Part shown: positions 1 to 4,651 of the stretch, one piece after another
How the letters are laid out: each line of letters starts with the position of its first letter
Position numbering within the stretch: position 1 is the stretch's first letter
NCBI GenBank assembly: GCA_028572035.1
Contig: JAPVWE010000104.1
Span: forward strand, 1-5,066
Reading direction: 5' to 3'
Length of the DNA stretch: 5,066 nucleotides
From: Desulfobacteraceae bacterium
Lineage (GTDB): Bacteria > Desulfobacterota > DSM-4660 > Desulfatiglandales > B25-G16
Position numbers and translations under genes: made by a program
The notes under the pieces: generated by a model
What the model was told of the DNA's origin: nothing
The model's input: only the letters and a program-made list of their open reading frames with translations
The model's database searches: none

Positions 1-44
1 GTTTGTATGTTCCATTTCTCCATTTCTTTCTTTGGGGGTATGTA

Positions 45-138
<94 letters not shown>

Positions 139-141
139 ATG

Positions 142-159
142 ATTTCGCTAAGGCGAAAT
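142..159. other. Hairpin abutting the 5' end of tRNA-Ser(GGA)
   Basis: ATTTCGC and GCGAAAT form a perfect 7-bp stem around a 4-nt loop, ending 3 nt from the tRNA 5' end at 138. No T-run follows on either strand, so it is a poor intrinsic terminator. Its position suggests a structured pre-tRNA leader presented to RNase P or another nuclease; that role is inference. Confidence 0.5.
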
Positions 160-251
160 ACTTTTGACCTTTAGCCTTTGGCGTATAGCTTTATTTTTTC
201 AGCTCGTAGAGGGAAATAGTTAGTTACAATATCTGATCGTCCCAAGAGCTT

Positions 252-266
252 TTAGCTATAAGCTAA
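252..266. repeat. Short inverted repeat between the two tRNA-Ser genes
   Basis: TTAGCT and AGCTAA are separated by ATA, a 6-bp perfect inverted repeat just beyond the larger hairpin at 271-294. In a minus-strand transcript the two would be successive stem-loops in the intertRNA spacer. It is AT-rich and short, so chance is possible. Confidence 0.3.
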
Positions 267-270
267 TTGT

Positions 271-294
271 GAAATTTAACAAAGGTTAAATTTC
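271..294. other. 10-bp-stem hairpin abutting the 3' end of tRNA-Ser(CGA)
   Basis: GAAATTTAAC (271-280) and GTTAAATTTC (285-294) are perfect reverse complements around a 4-nt loop. On the minus strand the stem begins one base after the encoded CCA. The arm is AT-rich and ACAATTAG, not a U-tract, follows, so efficient intrinsic termination is unlikely. A processing or stabilising element in the polycistronic transcript, or a weak attenuator before the second tRNA, are the plausible roles. Confidence 0.55.
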
Positions 295-295
295 C

Positions 296-391
296 TGGCG
301 GAGAGGGTGGGATTCGAACCCACGTGCCACGCTATTAACGAGACAAATCGATTTCGAGTCGACCCCGTTACGACCACTTCGGTACCTCTCC
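296..391 (-). tRNA. tRNA-Ser (anticodon CGA), CCA encoded
   Basis: The minus strand gives a class II tRNA. Acceptor GGAGAGG pairs with CCTCTCC, followed by discriminator G and an encoded CCA (298-296). The anticodon loop CTCGAAA gives anticodon CGA, reading the serine codon UCG. A long variable arm (TGTCTCG with CGTGGCA, one mismatch) confirms the serine class, and the T arm GTGGG-TTCGAAT-CCCAC is perfect. Its 5' end lies only 5 nt after the tadA stop codon, so it must be cut out of the tadA transcript. The acceptor and T-loop sequences resemble the neighbouring tRNA-Ser(GGA), as expected from shared seryl-tRNA synthetase recognition. Confidence 0.97.
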
Positions 392-396
392 TAGCC

Positions 397-846
397 CTAC
401 CTCTTTTTTCGAAAAAAATCCTGCATAAGTTCTCGGCATTCTTTTTCCATTATACCAGGGATTACTTTTACTCGGTGATTTAGGCTTCCGTCATCAGATA
501 GGTTGTACATTGAGCCTGCAGCTCCGCCCTTTGGATCAAAGGCCCCAAAAACGAGCATATCCAATCGGGCATTAATAATGGCACCCATACACATTGGACA
601 TGGCTCAATGGTTACAACCATGGTTAGCCCATTCAATCGGTAGTTTTCAACGAGCTTTGCTGCCTGCCTGATAACCAATATTTCTGCATGAGCAGTGGGA
701 TCATTACGTGAAATACACCTATTATGGTCTCTAGCTAAAACCTTGTTGGATCGGCCTATGACAAGTGCACCCACTGGAACCTCCCCACCCAGCCATCCTT
801 TTTTGGCCTCTTTCATGGCCTCTCGCATAAAATGGTAAAGGTCCAA
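397..846 (-). CDS. tadA: tRNA(adenine34) deaminase TadA
   Basis: TadA deaminates adenosine-34 to inosine in tRNA-Arg(ACG), allowing one tRNA to read CGU, CGC and CGA. It is a cytosolic zinc enzyme that acts as a homodimer. The 149-residue protein has the complete CDA-fold signature: H53-A-E55, where His binds zinc and Glu shuttles the proton, and P82-C-P-M-C86, whose C83 and C86 are the other zinc ligands. The N-terminal MREAMKEAKKG and GEVPVGA segments, the FGAFDPKGGAAGS stretch (100-112) and the basic FFRKKR tail are typical of TadA, and the length is normal. The start is TTG (846-844). Two in-frame TAA codons lie shortly upstream, and the next Met is residue 7, inside the conserved helix, so TTG is the best start despite a weak Shine-Dalgarno. 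Two serine tRNAs follow at once on the same strand. TadA does not act on those tRNAs, but adjacency of tadA and tRNA-Ser genes is common in bacteria. Confidence 0.96.
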   Translation of the reverse strand: MDLYHFMREAMKEAKKGWLGGEVPVGALVIGRSNKVLARDHNRCISRNDPTAHAEILVIRQAAKLVENYRLNGLTMVVTIEPCPMCMGAIINARLDMLVFGAFDPKGGAAGSMYNLSDDGSLNHRVKVIPGIMEKECRELMQDFFRKKR

Positions 847-888
847 GGTGTATCTTGCTTATTATTTTAACGGCTACACAGTGAATAA

Positions 889-962
889 CCCCGCCCACAG
901 GGCGGGGCATCAACACCAAGTCCCTGAAGAGGGAGCCATTCATCCCCGTGCACAGCACGGGG
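889..962. repeat. GC-rich three-hairpin element (REP/BIME-like or IS200/IS605-end-like)
   Basis: Three stem-loops lie in 74 bp. CCCCGCCC-ACA-GGGCGGGG (889-907) and CCCCGTGC-ACA-GCACGGGG (944-962) are both perfect 8-bp stems with the same ACA loop. Between them TCCCT-GAAG-AGGGA (921-934) forms a 5-bp stem. The outer flanks are also related in inverted orientation: GTGAATAA before the left hairpin and, on the other strand, CAGAATA before the right one. The whole unit is therefore an imperfect large palindrome. GC-rich hairpins preceded by GAAT-type bases resemble the right ends of IS200/IS605 (TnpB) elements and REP pairs. No transposase remains, so the origin is inference. It lies 43 bp upstream of tadA and could form its leader RNA. 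Confidence 0.6.
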
Positions 963-966
963 TATT

Positions 967-990
967 CTGACAAAATTGCATAAACGTCAG
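967..990. repeat. Flanking short inverted repeat
   Basis: CTGAC (967-971) and GTCAG (986-990) flank 14 bases directly beside the three-hairpin element. The stem is only 5 bp and may be fortuitous, but it lies exactly where GC-rich sequence gives way to the AT-rich part of the gap. Confidence 0.25.
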
Positions 991-1142
991 ATTTTTAAGC
1001 CAGGTATCAACTCAGTCTCGGAATATTGTGTTCTTTGATTATCCTTTAACATTTCCTTATCAGTGAGTCAACTTGATAGTAATTCCTTGAGCGTAGCCAA
1101 AACTTGCCCTGGTGAGAAGTGTGTCTTACTTTCACTTATGGC

Positions 1143-1160
1143 TGTGTTAAGATTAACACA
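1143..1160. promoter_or_regulatory. Perfect palindrome, candidate activator site
   Basis: TGTGTTAA and TTAACACA are perfect 8-bp reverse complements separated by GA. The centre lies about 80 bp upstream of the -24 element at 1232 and about 105 bp upstream of the inferred start, the usual distance for an upstream activating sequence bound by a sigma-54 enhancer-binding protein. The half-site is not the NtrC consensus (TGCACCA type), so the binding protein is unknown. The binding role is inferred from symmetry and position. Confidence 0.45.
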
Positions 1161-1229
1161 AATTAAGCTAAAATAAGCAAAAAGTTTTATAACCTATTGT
1201 AATTTCATAATAAATATATTCAATTATAG

Positions 1230-1246
1230 TTGGCATAATAGTTGCT
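1230..1246 (+). promoter_or_regulatory. Sigma-54 (RpoN) promoter
   Basis: TTGGCATAATAGTTGCT matches the -24/-12 consensus TTGGCAC-N5-TTGCT at every conserved position except the C after TTGGCA. The invariant GG (1232-1233) and GC (1244-1245) are separated by exactly 10 bases, as RpoN requires. Transcription would start near 1257 on the plus strand. No plus-strand gene follows before the kdsB 3' end, and only minus-strand genes flank the gap. The likely product is therefore a non-coding RNA. Chance occurrence cannot be excluded from a single site. Confidence 0.55.
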
Positions 1247-1256
1247 TAATGAAAGA

Positions 1257-1393
1257 TAGTCTGGAATGTTCGTTTACTAATTGGAAATTTTTTCCCTAAA
1301 AAAACTAGTTAGGAGAAAAGAGGAAAATATATTTTATGTGACGGCATTTCCGGACAATATAGATAGCCCCGGGTTTATACCCCGGGGCTATCT
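1257..1393 (+). ncRNA. Candidate sigma-54-dependent small RNA, antisense to the kdsB 3' end
   Basis: The span runs from the start predicted by the sigma-54 promoter to the end of the strong hairpin at 1361-1393. Inside it, TTTTTTCCCTAA and TTAGGAGAAAA can form an imperfect stem (about 1290-1319), and GGAAA/TTTCC a competing small one. Two purine-rich, Shine-Dalgarno-like stretches (AGGAG at 1311, GAGG at 1320) occur, but the ATG at 1336 is followed immediately by TGA, and the GTG overlapping it opens only 28 codons. The terminal stem overlaps the last kdsB codons on the other strand, so the RNA could base-pair with kdsB mRNA. The hairpin lacks a U-tract on this strand, so the 3' end is uncertain. 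This entry is inference from arrangement alone. Confidence 0.3.
1361..1393 (-). terminator. Hairpin overlapping the kdsB stop codon
   Basis: AGATAGCCCCGGG (1361-1373) and CCCGGGGCTATCT (1381-1393) form a perfect 13-bp, GC-rich stem around a 7-nt loop. The kdsB TAA (1377-1375) lies in the loop, and the codons for its final residues D-S-P-G make up the 5' arm. It is the only strong structure at the end of kdsB, so it is the best candidate for 3'-end formation or protection from exonucleases. Only ATATTG follows on the minus strand, so it is not a textbook intrinsic terminator. It could serve both strands. Confidence 0.5.
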
Positions 1394-2127
1394 AGTTGGG
1401 AGAGTTTCTGTTCGACTATCTTAATATCCTCTGGTGTGTCTACCTCAGTAGAATCAAATACGGTTTCTACCACCCTTATTTTAAAGCCATGTTCCAATGC
1501 CCGTAGCTGCTCAAGTTTCTCAGCTTCCTCTAATATGCCATAGGAAAGGCCTGTGAATGTTAACAAGAATTCTTTCCTATACACATAAAACCCCAAGTGT
1601 TTGTAATGGATAGCCTTTGATTCTTGATCACGACAGAAAGGGATAGGCGAGCGAGAAAAATATAACGCAAACCCATTGTTATCAACAGCTACCTTCACGG
1701 TATTTGTATCATGTAGCTGTCTATCATCCTTGATTCTATACATGAGGGTAGACATGGGGATTGTCGGGTCTTCTATAAGGGGCCGTATAAGGTCAGATAT
1801 TATTGATGGCTGAAAAATAGGTTGATCGCCCTGTATATTGACTACTATGTCTCGATCCGCAAGATTGATCTTTTCCGCCGCTTCAGCAATCCGGTCTGTT
1901 CCTGACAGATGCTTTCCATCTGTTATGATGGCCTGACCACCGAATTCTGTAACACAGTTATAAATCCTTAGATCGTCGGTTGCCACATATATCTCATCCA
2001 GATCTGGGCACCCTTTGGACCTCTGGTAGACATGTTGGATCATAGGTTTTCCTGCAATCAGGGCCAGTGGTTTTCCCTTGAAACGTGTTGATTGATACCG
2101 TGCGGGTATAAAGGCAACTATCTTCAC
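1375..2127 (-). CDS. kdsB: 3-deoxy-manno-octulosonate cytidylyltransferase (CMP-Kdo synthetase)
   Basis: KdsB activates Kdo with CTP to give CMP-Kdo and pyrophosphate, the donor for the inner core of lipopolysaccharide. It is cytosolic and Mg-dependent. The 250-residue product is close to the E. coli length (248) and covers the whole fold. The N-terminal nucleotide loop IPARYQSTRFKGKPL spans 7-21. GKPMI-HV (26-33), VATDD (48-52) and SGTDRIAEA (75-83) follow. Q99-G-D101-Q-P103 carries a metal-binding Asp, then ALYFSRSPIP (154-163), KHLGFYVYR (176-184) and EKLEQLRAL (203-211). D230 in VDTPED is the second metal ligand. The usual QGDEP is QGDQP here, a conservative change outside the metal ligand. 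The start is GTG (2127-2125), with AGGA about 6 nt upstream on the minus strand and MKIVAFIPAR aligning with the family N terminus. A related amino-sugar analogue (8-amino-Kdo) is a conceivable substrate that sequence alone cannot exclude. It is divergent from the flavoprotein gene. Confidence 0.95.
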   Translation of the reverse strand: MKIVAFIPARYQSTRFKGKPLALIAGKPMIQHVYQRSKGCPDLDEIYVATDDLRIYNCVTEFGGQAIITDGKHLSGTDRIAEAAEKINLADRDIVVNIQGDQPIFQPSIISDLIRPLIEDPTIPMSTLMYRIKDDRQLHDTNTVKVAVDNNGFALYFSRSPIPFCRDQESKAIHYKHLGFYVYRKEFLLTFTGLSYGILEEAEKLEQLRALEHGFKIRVVETVFDSTEVDTPEDIKIVEQKLSQLDSPGV

Positions 2128-2269
2128 GATCTATCCTGTAGTTTAAGGTCTTTTAGTTTGATTTTCCTAACAAGCTATGTACGCTACTGTAAATAGAGAT
2201 AAATATCAAGGAAACTGAGAGGTTCTAATAGTAAGCTTTTTAGGCAGAACAATTCATAGAGAGGTAATC
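2128..2269. promoter_or_regulatory. Divergent intergenic region, kdsB / flavoprotein gene
   Basis: These 142 bp must hold the start signals for kdsB (leftwards) and the flavoprotein (rightwards). Both Shine-Dalgarno sites are clear: AGGA before the kdsB GTG and GAGAGG at 2259-2264 before the flavoprotein GTG. I find no pair of -35 and -10 boxes convincing in either direction; the best leftward -35 is TTGATA (complement of 2204-2209) with a poor -10. The region is AT-rich around 2190-2209. Confidence 0.4.
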
Positions 2270-2851
2270 GTGGTGAAGGTAATAGGAATATATGGAAGCC
2301 CCAGGAAGAAGGGGAATAGCGATTTGCTTCTTGATAGTGCCCTTAGGGGAGCACAGGAACAAGGCGCTGATGTCAAAAAGATATATGCCAGAGATTTAAA
2401 GATCTCCGGTTGCCGAGGGTGTGATGGATGTGAGAAAAGCGGTAAGTGTGTAGTTCAGGATGATATGCAGGATATTTATCATTTTTTGGATGATGCAGGT
2501 GTTATTATCTTATCCTCTCCTATTTTCTTCTATGGTCTAACTTCCCAGATAAAAGCCTTGATTGACCGCGGCCAGGCCATGTGGTGGAAAAGAAAGTTGA
2601 GCAGAGGCAGCAAAGATAAGAAAAAGAATTATGGAGGCAGAGGATACCTAATTGCTGTAGGTGCGACCAGAGGCCAAAACCTCTTTGAAGGAGCCCAGTT
2701 GACAGCCAGGTATTTCTTCGATGCATTGGGTATGAGCTATGAAGGGGGTCTTTTTTTTCGAGGAATCGAATCTATGGGGGCTGTAAAGGAACACCCTGAA
2801 GCGTTGCAAGAGGCCTATGATTTTGGGAAAGAGGTGGTTACAATTGGTTAG
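2270..2851 (+). CDS. Iron-sulfur flavoprotein (Isf-like), flavodoxin-fold NAD(P)H-dependent FMN reductase family
   Basis: This is a cytosolic redox protein of the flavodoxin-like fold. The FMN phosphate loop GSPRKKGNSD sits at 9-18, right after the first beta strand (VKVIGIY). C48, C51, C54 and C60 form a CX2CX2CX5C cluster, the compact motif that binds a 4Fe-4S cluster in the archaeal and anaerobe Isf family. SSPIFFYGLTSQIKALIDR (82-100) is the FMN-contacting strand and helix shared by NADPH-dependent FMN reductases. The length of 193 residues matches Isf proteins. A Lys/Arg-rich stretch (107-119, WKRKLSRGSKDKKK) sits in the loop after it. The start is GTG at 2270, with a second GTG immediately after; GAGAGG ends 5 nt before the first, so either could be used. 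Known Isf proteins pass electrons from ferredoxin and act on oxygen or peroxide; the partner here is unknown. No redox gene adjoins it, and it is probably monocistronic. Confidence 0.88.
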   Translation: MVKVIGIYGSPRKKGNSDLLLDSALRGAQEQGADVKKIYARDLKISGCRGCDGCEKSGKCVVQDDMQDIYHFLDDAGVIILSSPIFFYGLTSQIKALIDRGQAMWWKRKLSRGSKDKKKNYGGRGYLIAVGATRGQNLFEGAQLTARYFFDALGMSYEGGLFFRGIESMGAVKEHPEALQEAYDFGKEVVTIG

Positions 2852-2886
2852 AGATGTTTCATAAGACAGCAGAGCTCCTAACCAGA

Positions 2887-2904
2887 GAGCTAATGGCTCA
2901 TTTT
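2887..2904 (+). terminator. Weak hairpin plus short T-run after the flavoprotein gene
   Basis: GAGC (2887-2890) and GCTC (2896-2899) enclose TAATG and are followed by ATTTT. The 4-bp stem is short for an intrinsic terminator. It lies 36 bp after the stop codon and just before the next promoter, which is the expected place. Confidence 0.25.
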
Positions 2905-2907
2905 ACG

Positions 2908-2936
2908 TTGACATATGTATAAAACCCCCATAAATT
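2908..2936 (+). promoter_or_regulatory. Sigma-70-type promoter of the cNMP-domain gene
   Basis: A consensus -35 TTGACA (2908-2913) is followed after 17 bases by TAAATT (2931-2936), matching four of six positions of TATAAT. The inferred start near 2943 gives a leader of about 37 nt before the ATG at 2980. The site implies that the cNMP-domain gene is transcribed independently of the flavoprotein gene. Confidence 0.55.
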
Positions 2937-2979
2937 AGCAATACTAACAGCCAATTATTCAAGATGACGAGGTAGTATT

Positions 2980-3447
2980 ATGGGCCCAGCAGAGATTGTA
3001 GCTGTGTTAGAGAATTGTGAGTTTTTTAGGGGATTGAACAGGGATGAAATTGAAAAGATAGCGAGCCTCGGTCATGTCGAGATGTATGAGGCTGGAGAGA
3101 ATATATTTAACCAGGGAGATTTTGGGGACAGACTTTATATGATCGTTGATGGTCATGTATTCCTGGAAAGATCTATTGACTTAGGCACACGCAAGGGAAA
3201 TGCGATTATTAGCCTTTTGGGGAAAGGAAGGGCTTTGGGCTGCTGGTCAACCCTACTTGGAGAAGCTCACAATTTAATGTCATCTGCAATATGCACGAAA
3301 CCTACAAAGGTAGTTGTTATTAAGGGTCCAGCCCTACGAGAGATGATGCTTGATAATTTTCAGCTCGGATTTAAGGTTCTGGAAAGACTCTGTTTTATAC
3401 TTCGAGACAGAATCCAGGGTGCATACGGGGCCATGGAGAACATTTAG
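2980..3447 (+). CDS. Stand-alone cyclic-nucleotide-binding-domain protein
   Basis: This 155-residue protein is one Crp/Fnr-type effector domain and nothing more. The N-terminal helix (ILENCEFFRGL type, 6-19) leads into the beta-roll. GENIFNQGDFGDRLYMIVDG (39-58) is the family's most conserved stretch. The roll ends near residue 115 and a C-terminal helix with an LERLCFILRDRI segment (134-145) closes it. The protein stops where Crp proteins continue into the helix-turn-helix, so it cannot bind DNA in the usual way. In the phosphate-binding cassette the usual Gly-Glu becomes G87-C88-W, and the Arg that grips the cyclic phosphate is absent from the NLMSSAICT segment. Canonical cAMP binding therefore looks lost, and the ligand and output are unknown. 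The ATG is preceded by GAGG (2969-2972) at good spacing. It could act by protein-protein contact or dimerisation. Such solo domains are common in Desulfobacterota. Confidence 0.82.
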   Translation: MGPAEIVAVLENCEFFRGLNRDEIEKIASLGHVEMYEAGENIFNQGDFGDRLYMIVDGHVFLERSIDLGTRKGNAIISLLGKGRALGCWSTLLGEAHNLMSSAICTKPTKVVVIKGPALREMMLDNFQLGFKVLERLCFILRDRIQGAYGAMENI

Positions 3448-3468
3448 GCTCACCCTATTCATCTCCAT
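3433..3468. terminator. Inverted repeat across the convergent gene junction
   Basis: ATGGAGA (3433-3439) and TCTCCAT (3462-3468) can form a 7-bp stem spanning both stop codons with a 22-nt loop. It is the only symmetrical structure at the junction and would exist in both transcripts. The long loop and lack of U-tracts make it a weak candidate terminator. Confidence 0.25.
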
Positions 3469-4651
3469 CAATGTTGATCGGTAATGCCCCCTGTGTCCTT
3501 AGGTCCTCGATCTTATTCAAAGGCCTTTCGAGTTGCCGCCGTCTGGTCGTCGCAAGTAATTCATATTCTTTTTGTGTATCCTCAATCCTTTTACCCAACA
3601 ATTCTAGCTTCTTCACGAACTCATCCCACTGCTTTTTAAATACACCTAACAATGATAGTATCTCATTGGATGTCTTCTCCAGGGCAAAATTATCTACCGC
3701 CTGCCTGATGACAGCCAGAACCGCGAAAAGGGTTAGAGGCGAGCAAAAGATCACCCTGTTTCTTATTCCCTCATCAAGTATGGAGCTATCCTGTTCGTGA
3801 ATAAAGGAGTAGATCTGTTCATTGGGGATAAACAGAAGCACATAGTCAACAGTATTCTGCTCGGGATTTATGTATTCCCTGGTGGTAACCTCCTTAATTC
3901 TGGCCTTGACATCCCTTAAGAAGTCATTTCGAAATTTTACCTTCTCTGCTTCTGAGTCAGTTTCGAGAAATCTGATATAGTTATCTAAGGGGAACTTGAC
4001 ATCCATGTTCAGTCTTAAGTTCTTGGGAAGGAGGAAGGTAAAATCTGGTCGCAAGCCAGATCCGTTGATAGCCTTTTGCTGGAGATAGTTCACATTTTCG
4101 ATAAAACCTGCCAGACGTAAGACATCTTCTGCCATCCTTTCCCCCCACTGACCTCTTGCCTTTGTGCTTGCCAATGCCTCGCGCAGCAATGTGGTGGTTT
4201 GCATCAGGGCTGTTGTCTGCTGAGAAGCTGTATTAAGTTGACTTGCAAGTTCTCCAAATTTTTTTGCTCTATCCTTTTCAAGCTCTTTCATTAGTTTGGA
4301 AACATCTTCGAGTTTAGATGTCATCTGATGCAATTGCTGGTCAATCAGGCCTTTTTTTGTATCGAATTCTTTAAGACTGATTTCTCTTTCTGATTCCAGA
4401 CGAGCTTTGGCCAACTTTAGAAATTCCTCGGTTGACTTTGATAATGCATCAAGGGAGAGGCCTCCAAAGCTTGCCTTAATATTTTCAATTATTGAGTCAA
4501 TGTTCGCCTTCCTTTGGGTCTCACTCTCGCGGAATAATTCTTCGGCAAGCTCTTTGGCTGTTTTTCCTTGTATTAATCTCAATAAAAGCGCTGCCAATAG
4601 ACCAAGCACAAATCCTATCGTCATCCCTATAAGAGCAGATAACCAGTCCAT
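3455..4651 (-). CDS. rmuC: DNA recombination protein RmuC homologue
   Basis: RmuC-family proteins restrain recombination-associated rearrangement such as inversion at short repeats; the fold is a predicted PD-(D/E)XK nuclease on a membrane-anchored coiled coil. The 398-residue product shows these parts in order. One hydrophobic segment (4-26) anchors it in the inner membrane. Charged heptad-rich coiled coil runs from about 31 to 165. The conserved core starts at LREALASTKARGQWGE (156-171). R201-P-D203 and the strand ending D217-V-K219 supply likely nuclease residues with E171. FIPNEQIYSF (274-283) and the LLAVIRQA-type helix (about 306-318) follow. It is shorter than E. coli RmuC (475), mainly in the coiled coil, which varies in the family. 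The ATG has a strong GAGGAGGA Shine-Dalgarno just upstream, one of the best in the window. The gene converges with the cNMP-domain gene across 7 bp. Confidence 0.94.
   Translation of the reverse strand: MDWLSALIGMTIGFVLGLLAALLLRLIQGKTAKELAEELFRESETQRKANIDSIIENIKASFGGLSLDALSKSTEEFLKLAKARLESEREISLKEFDTKKGLIDQQLHQMTSKLEDVSKLMKELEKDRAKKFGELASQLNTASQQTTALMQTTTLLREALASTKARGQWGERMAEDVLRLAGFIENVNYLQQKAINGSGLRPDFTFLLPKNLRLNMDVKFPLDNYIRFLETDSEAEKVKFRNDFLRDVKARIKEVTTREYINPEQNTVDYVLLFIPNEQIYSFIHEQDSSILDEGIRNRVIFCSPLTLFAVLAVIRQAVDNFALEKTSNEILSLLGVFKKQWDEFVKKLELLGKRIEDTQKEYELLATTRRRQLERPLNKIEDLRTQGALPINIDGDE

Larger units (their letters stand above)
847..1374. other. 528-bp gap without a recognisable gene
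   Basis: No open frame here has both a plausible start and a family resemblance. The tadA-proximal part carries a GC-rich three-hairpin element. From about 990 rightwards the sequence is strongly AT-rich and holds a palindrome, a sigma-54 promoter and a terminal hairpin, each listed separately. The gap separates two minus-strand genes, so the plus-strand promoter in it has no adjacent plus-strand gene to serve. Confidence 0.7.

Noticed and set aside
12..27. Tandem CCATTTCT repeat at the left edge
   Set aside because: Two copies of an 8-mer in pyrimidine-rich DNA are too little to call a repeat element.
864..869. TAAAAT on the minus strand as a -10 box for tadA
   Set aside because: It matches five of six positions, but no -35 lies at a workable distance and it would leave only about 10 nt before the start. 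Not strong enough to list.
731..973. 80-codon minus-strand open frame overlapping tadA
   Set aside because: It runs through the GC-rich hairpin element and the start of tadA in another frame, has no family resemblance, and is explained as a shadow.
1338..1424. 28-codon plus-strand frame (GTG start) downstream of the sigma-54 promoter
   Set aside because: The nearest Shine-Dalgarno-like bases are too far from the GTG, and half of the frame is the palindromic hairpin and the antisense of kdsB.
2520..2726. 68-codon minus-strand frame inside the flavoprotein gene
   Set aside because: Antisense shadow of a well-supported gene, with no recognisable motif.
3471..3800. 109-codon plus-strand frame inside rmuC
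   Set aside because: Antisense shadow of rmuC. Ser/Leu-rich composition is typical of reading a coding strand backwards.
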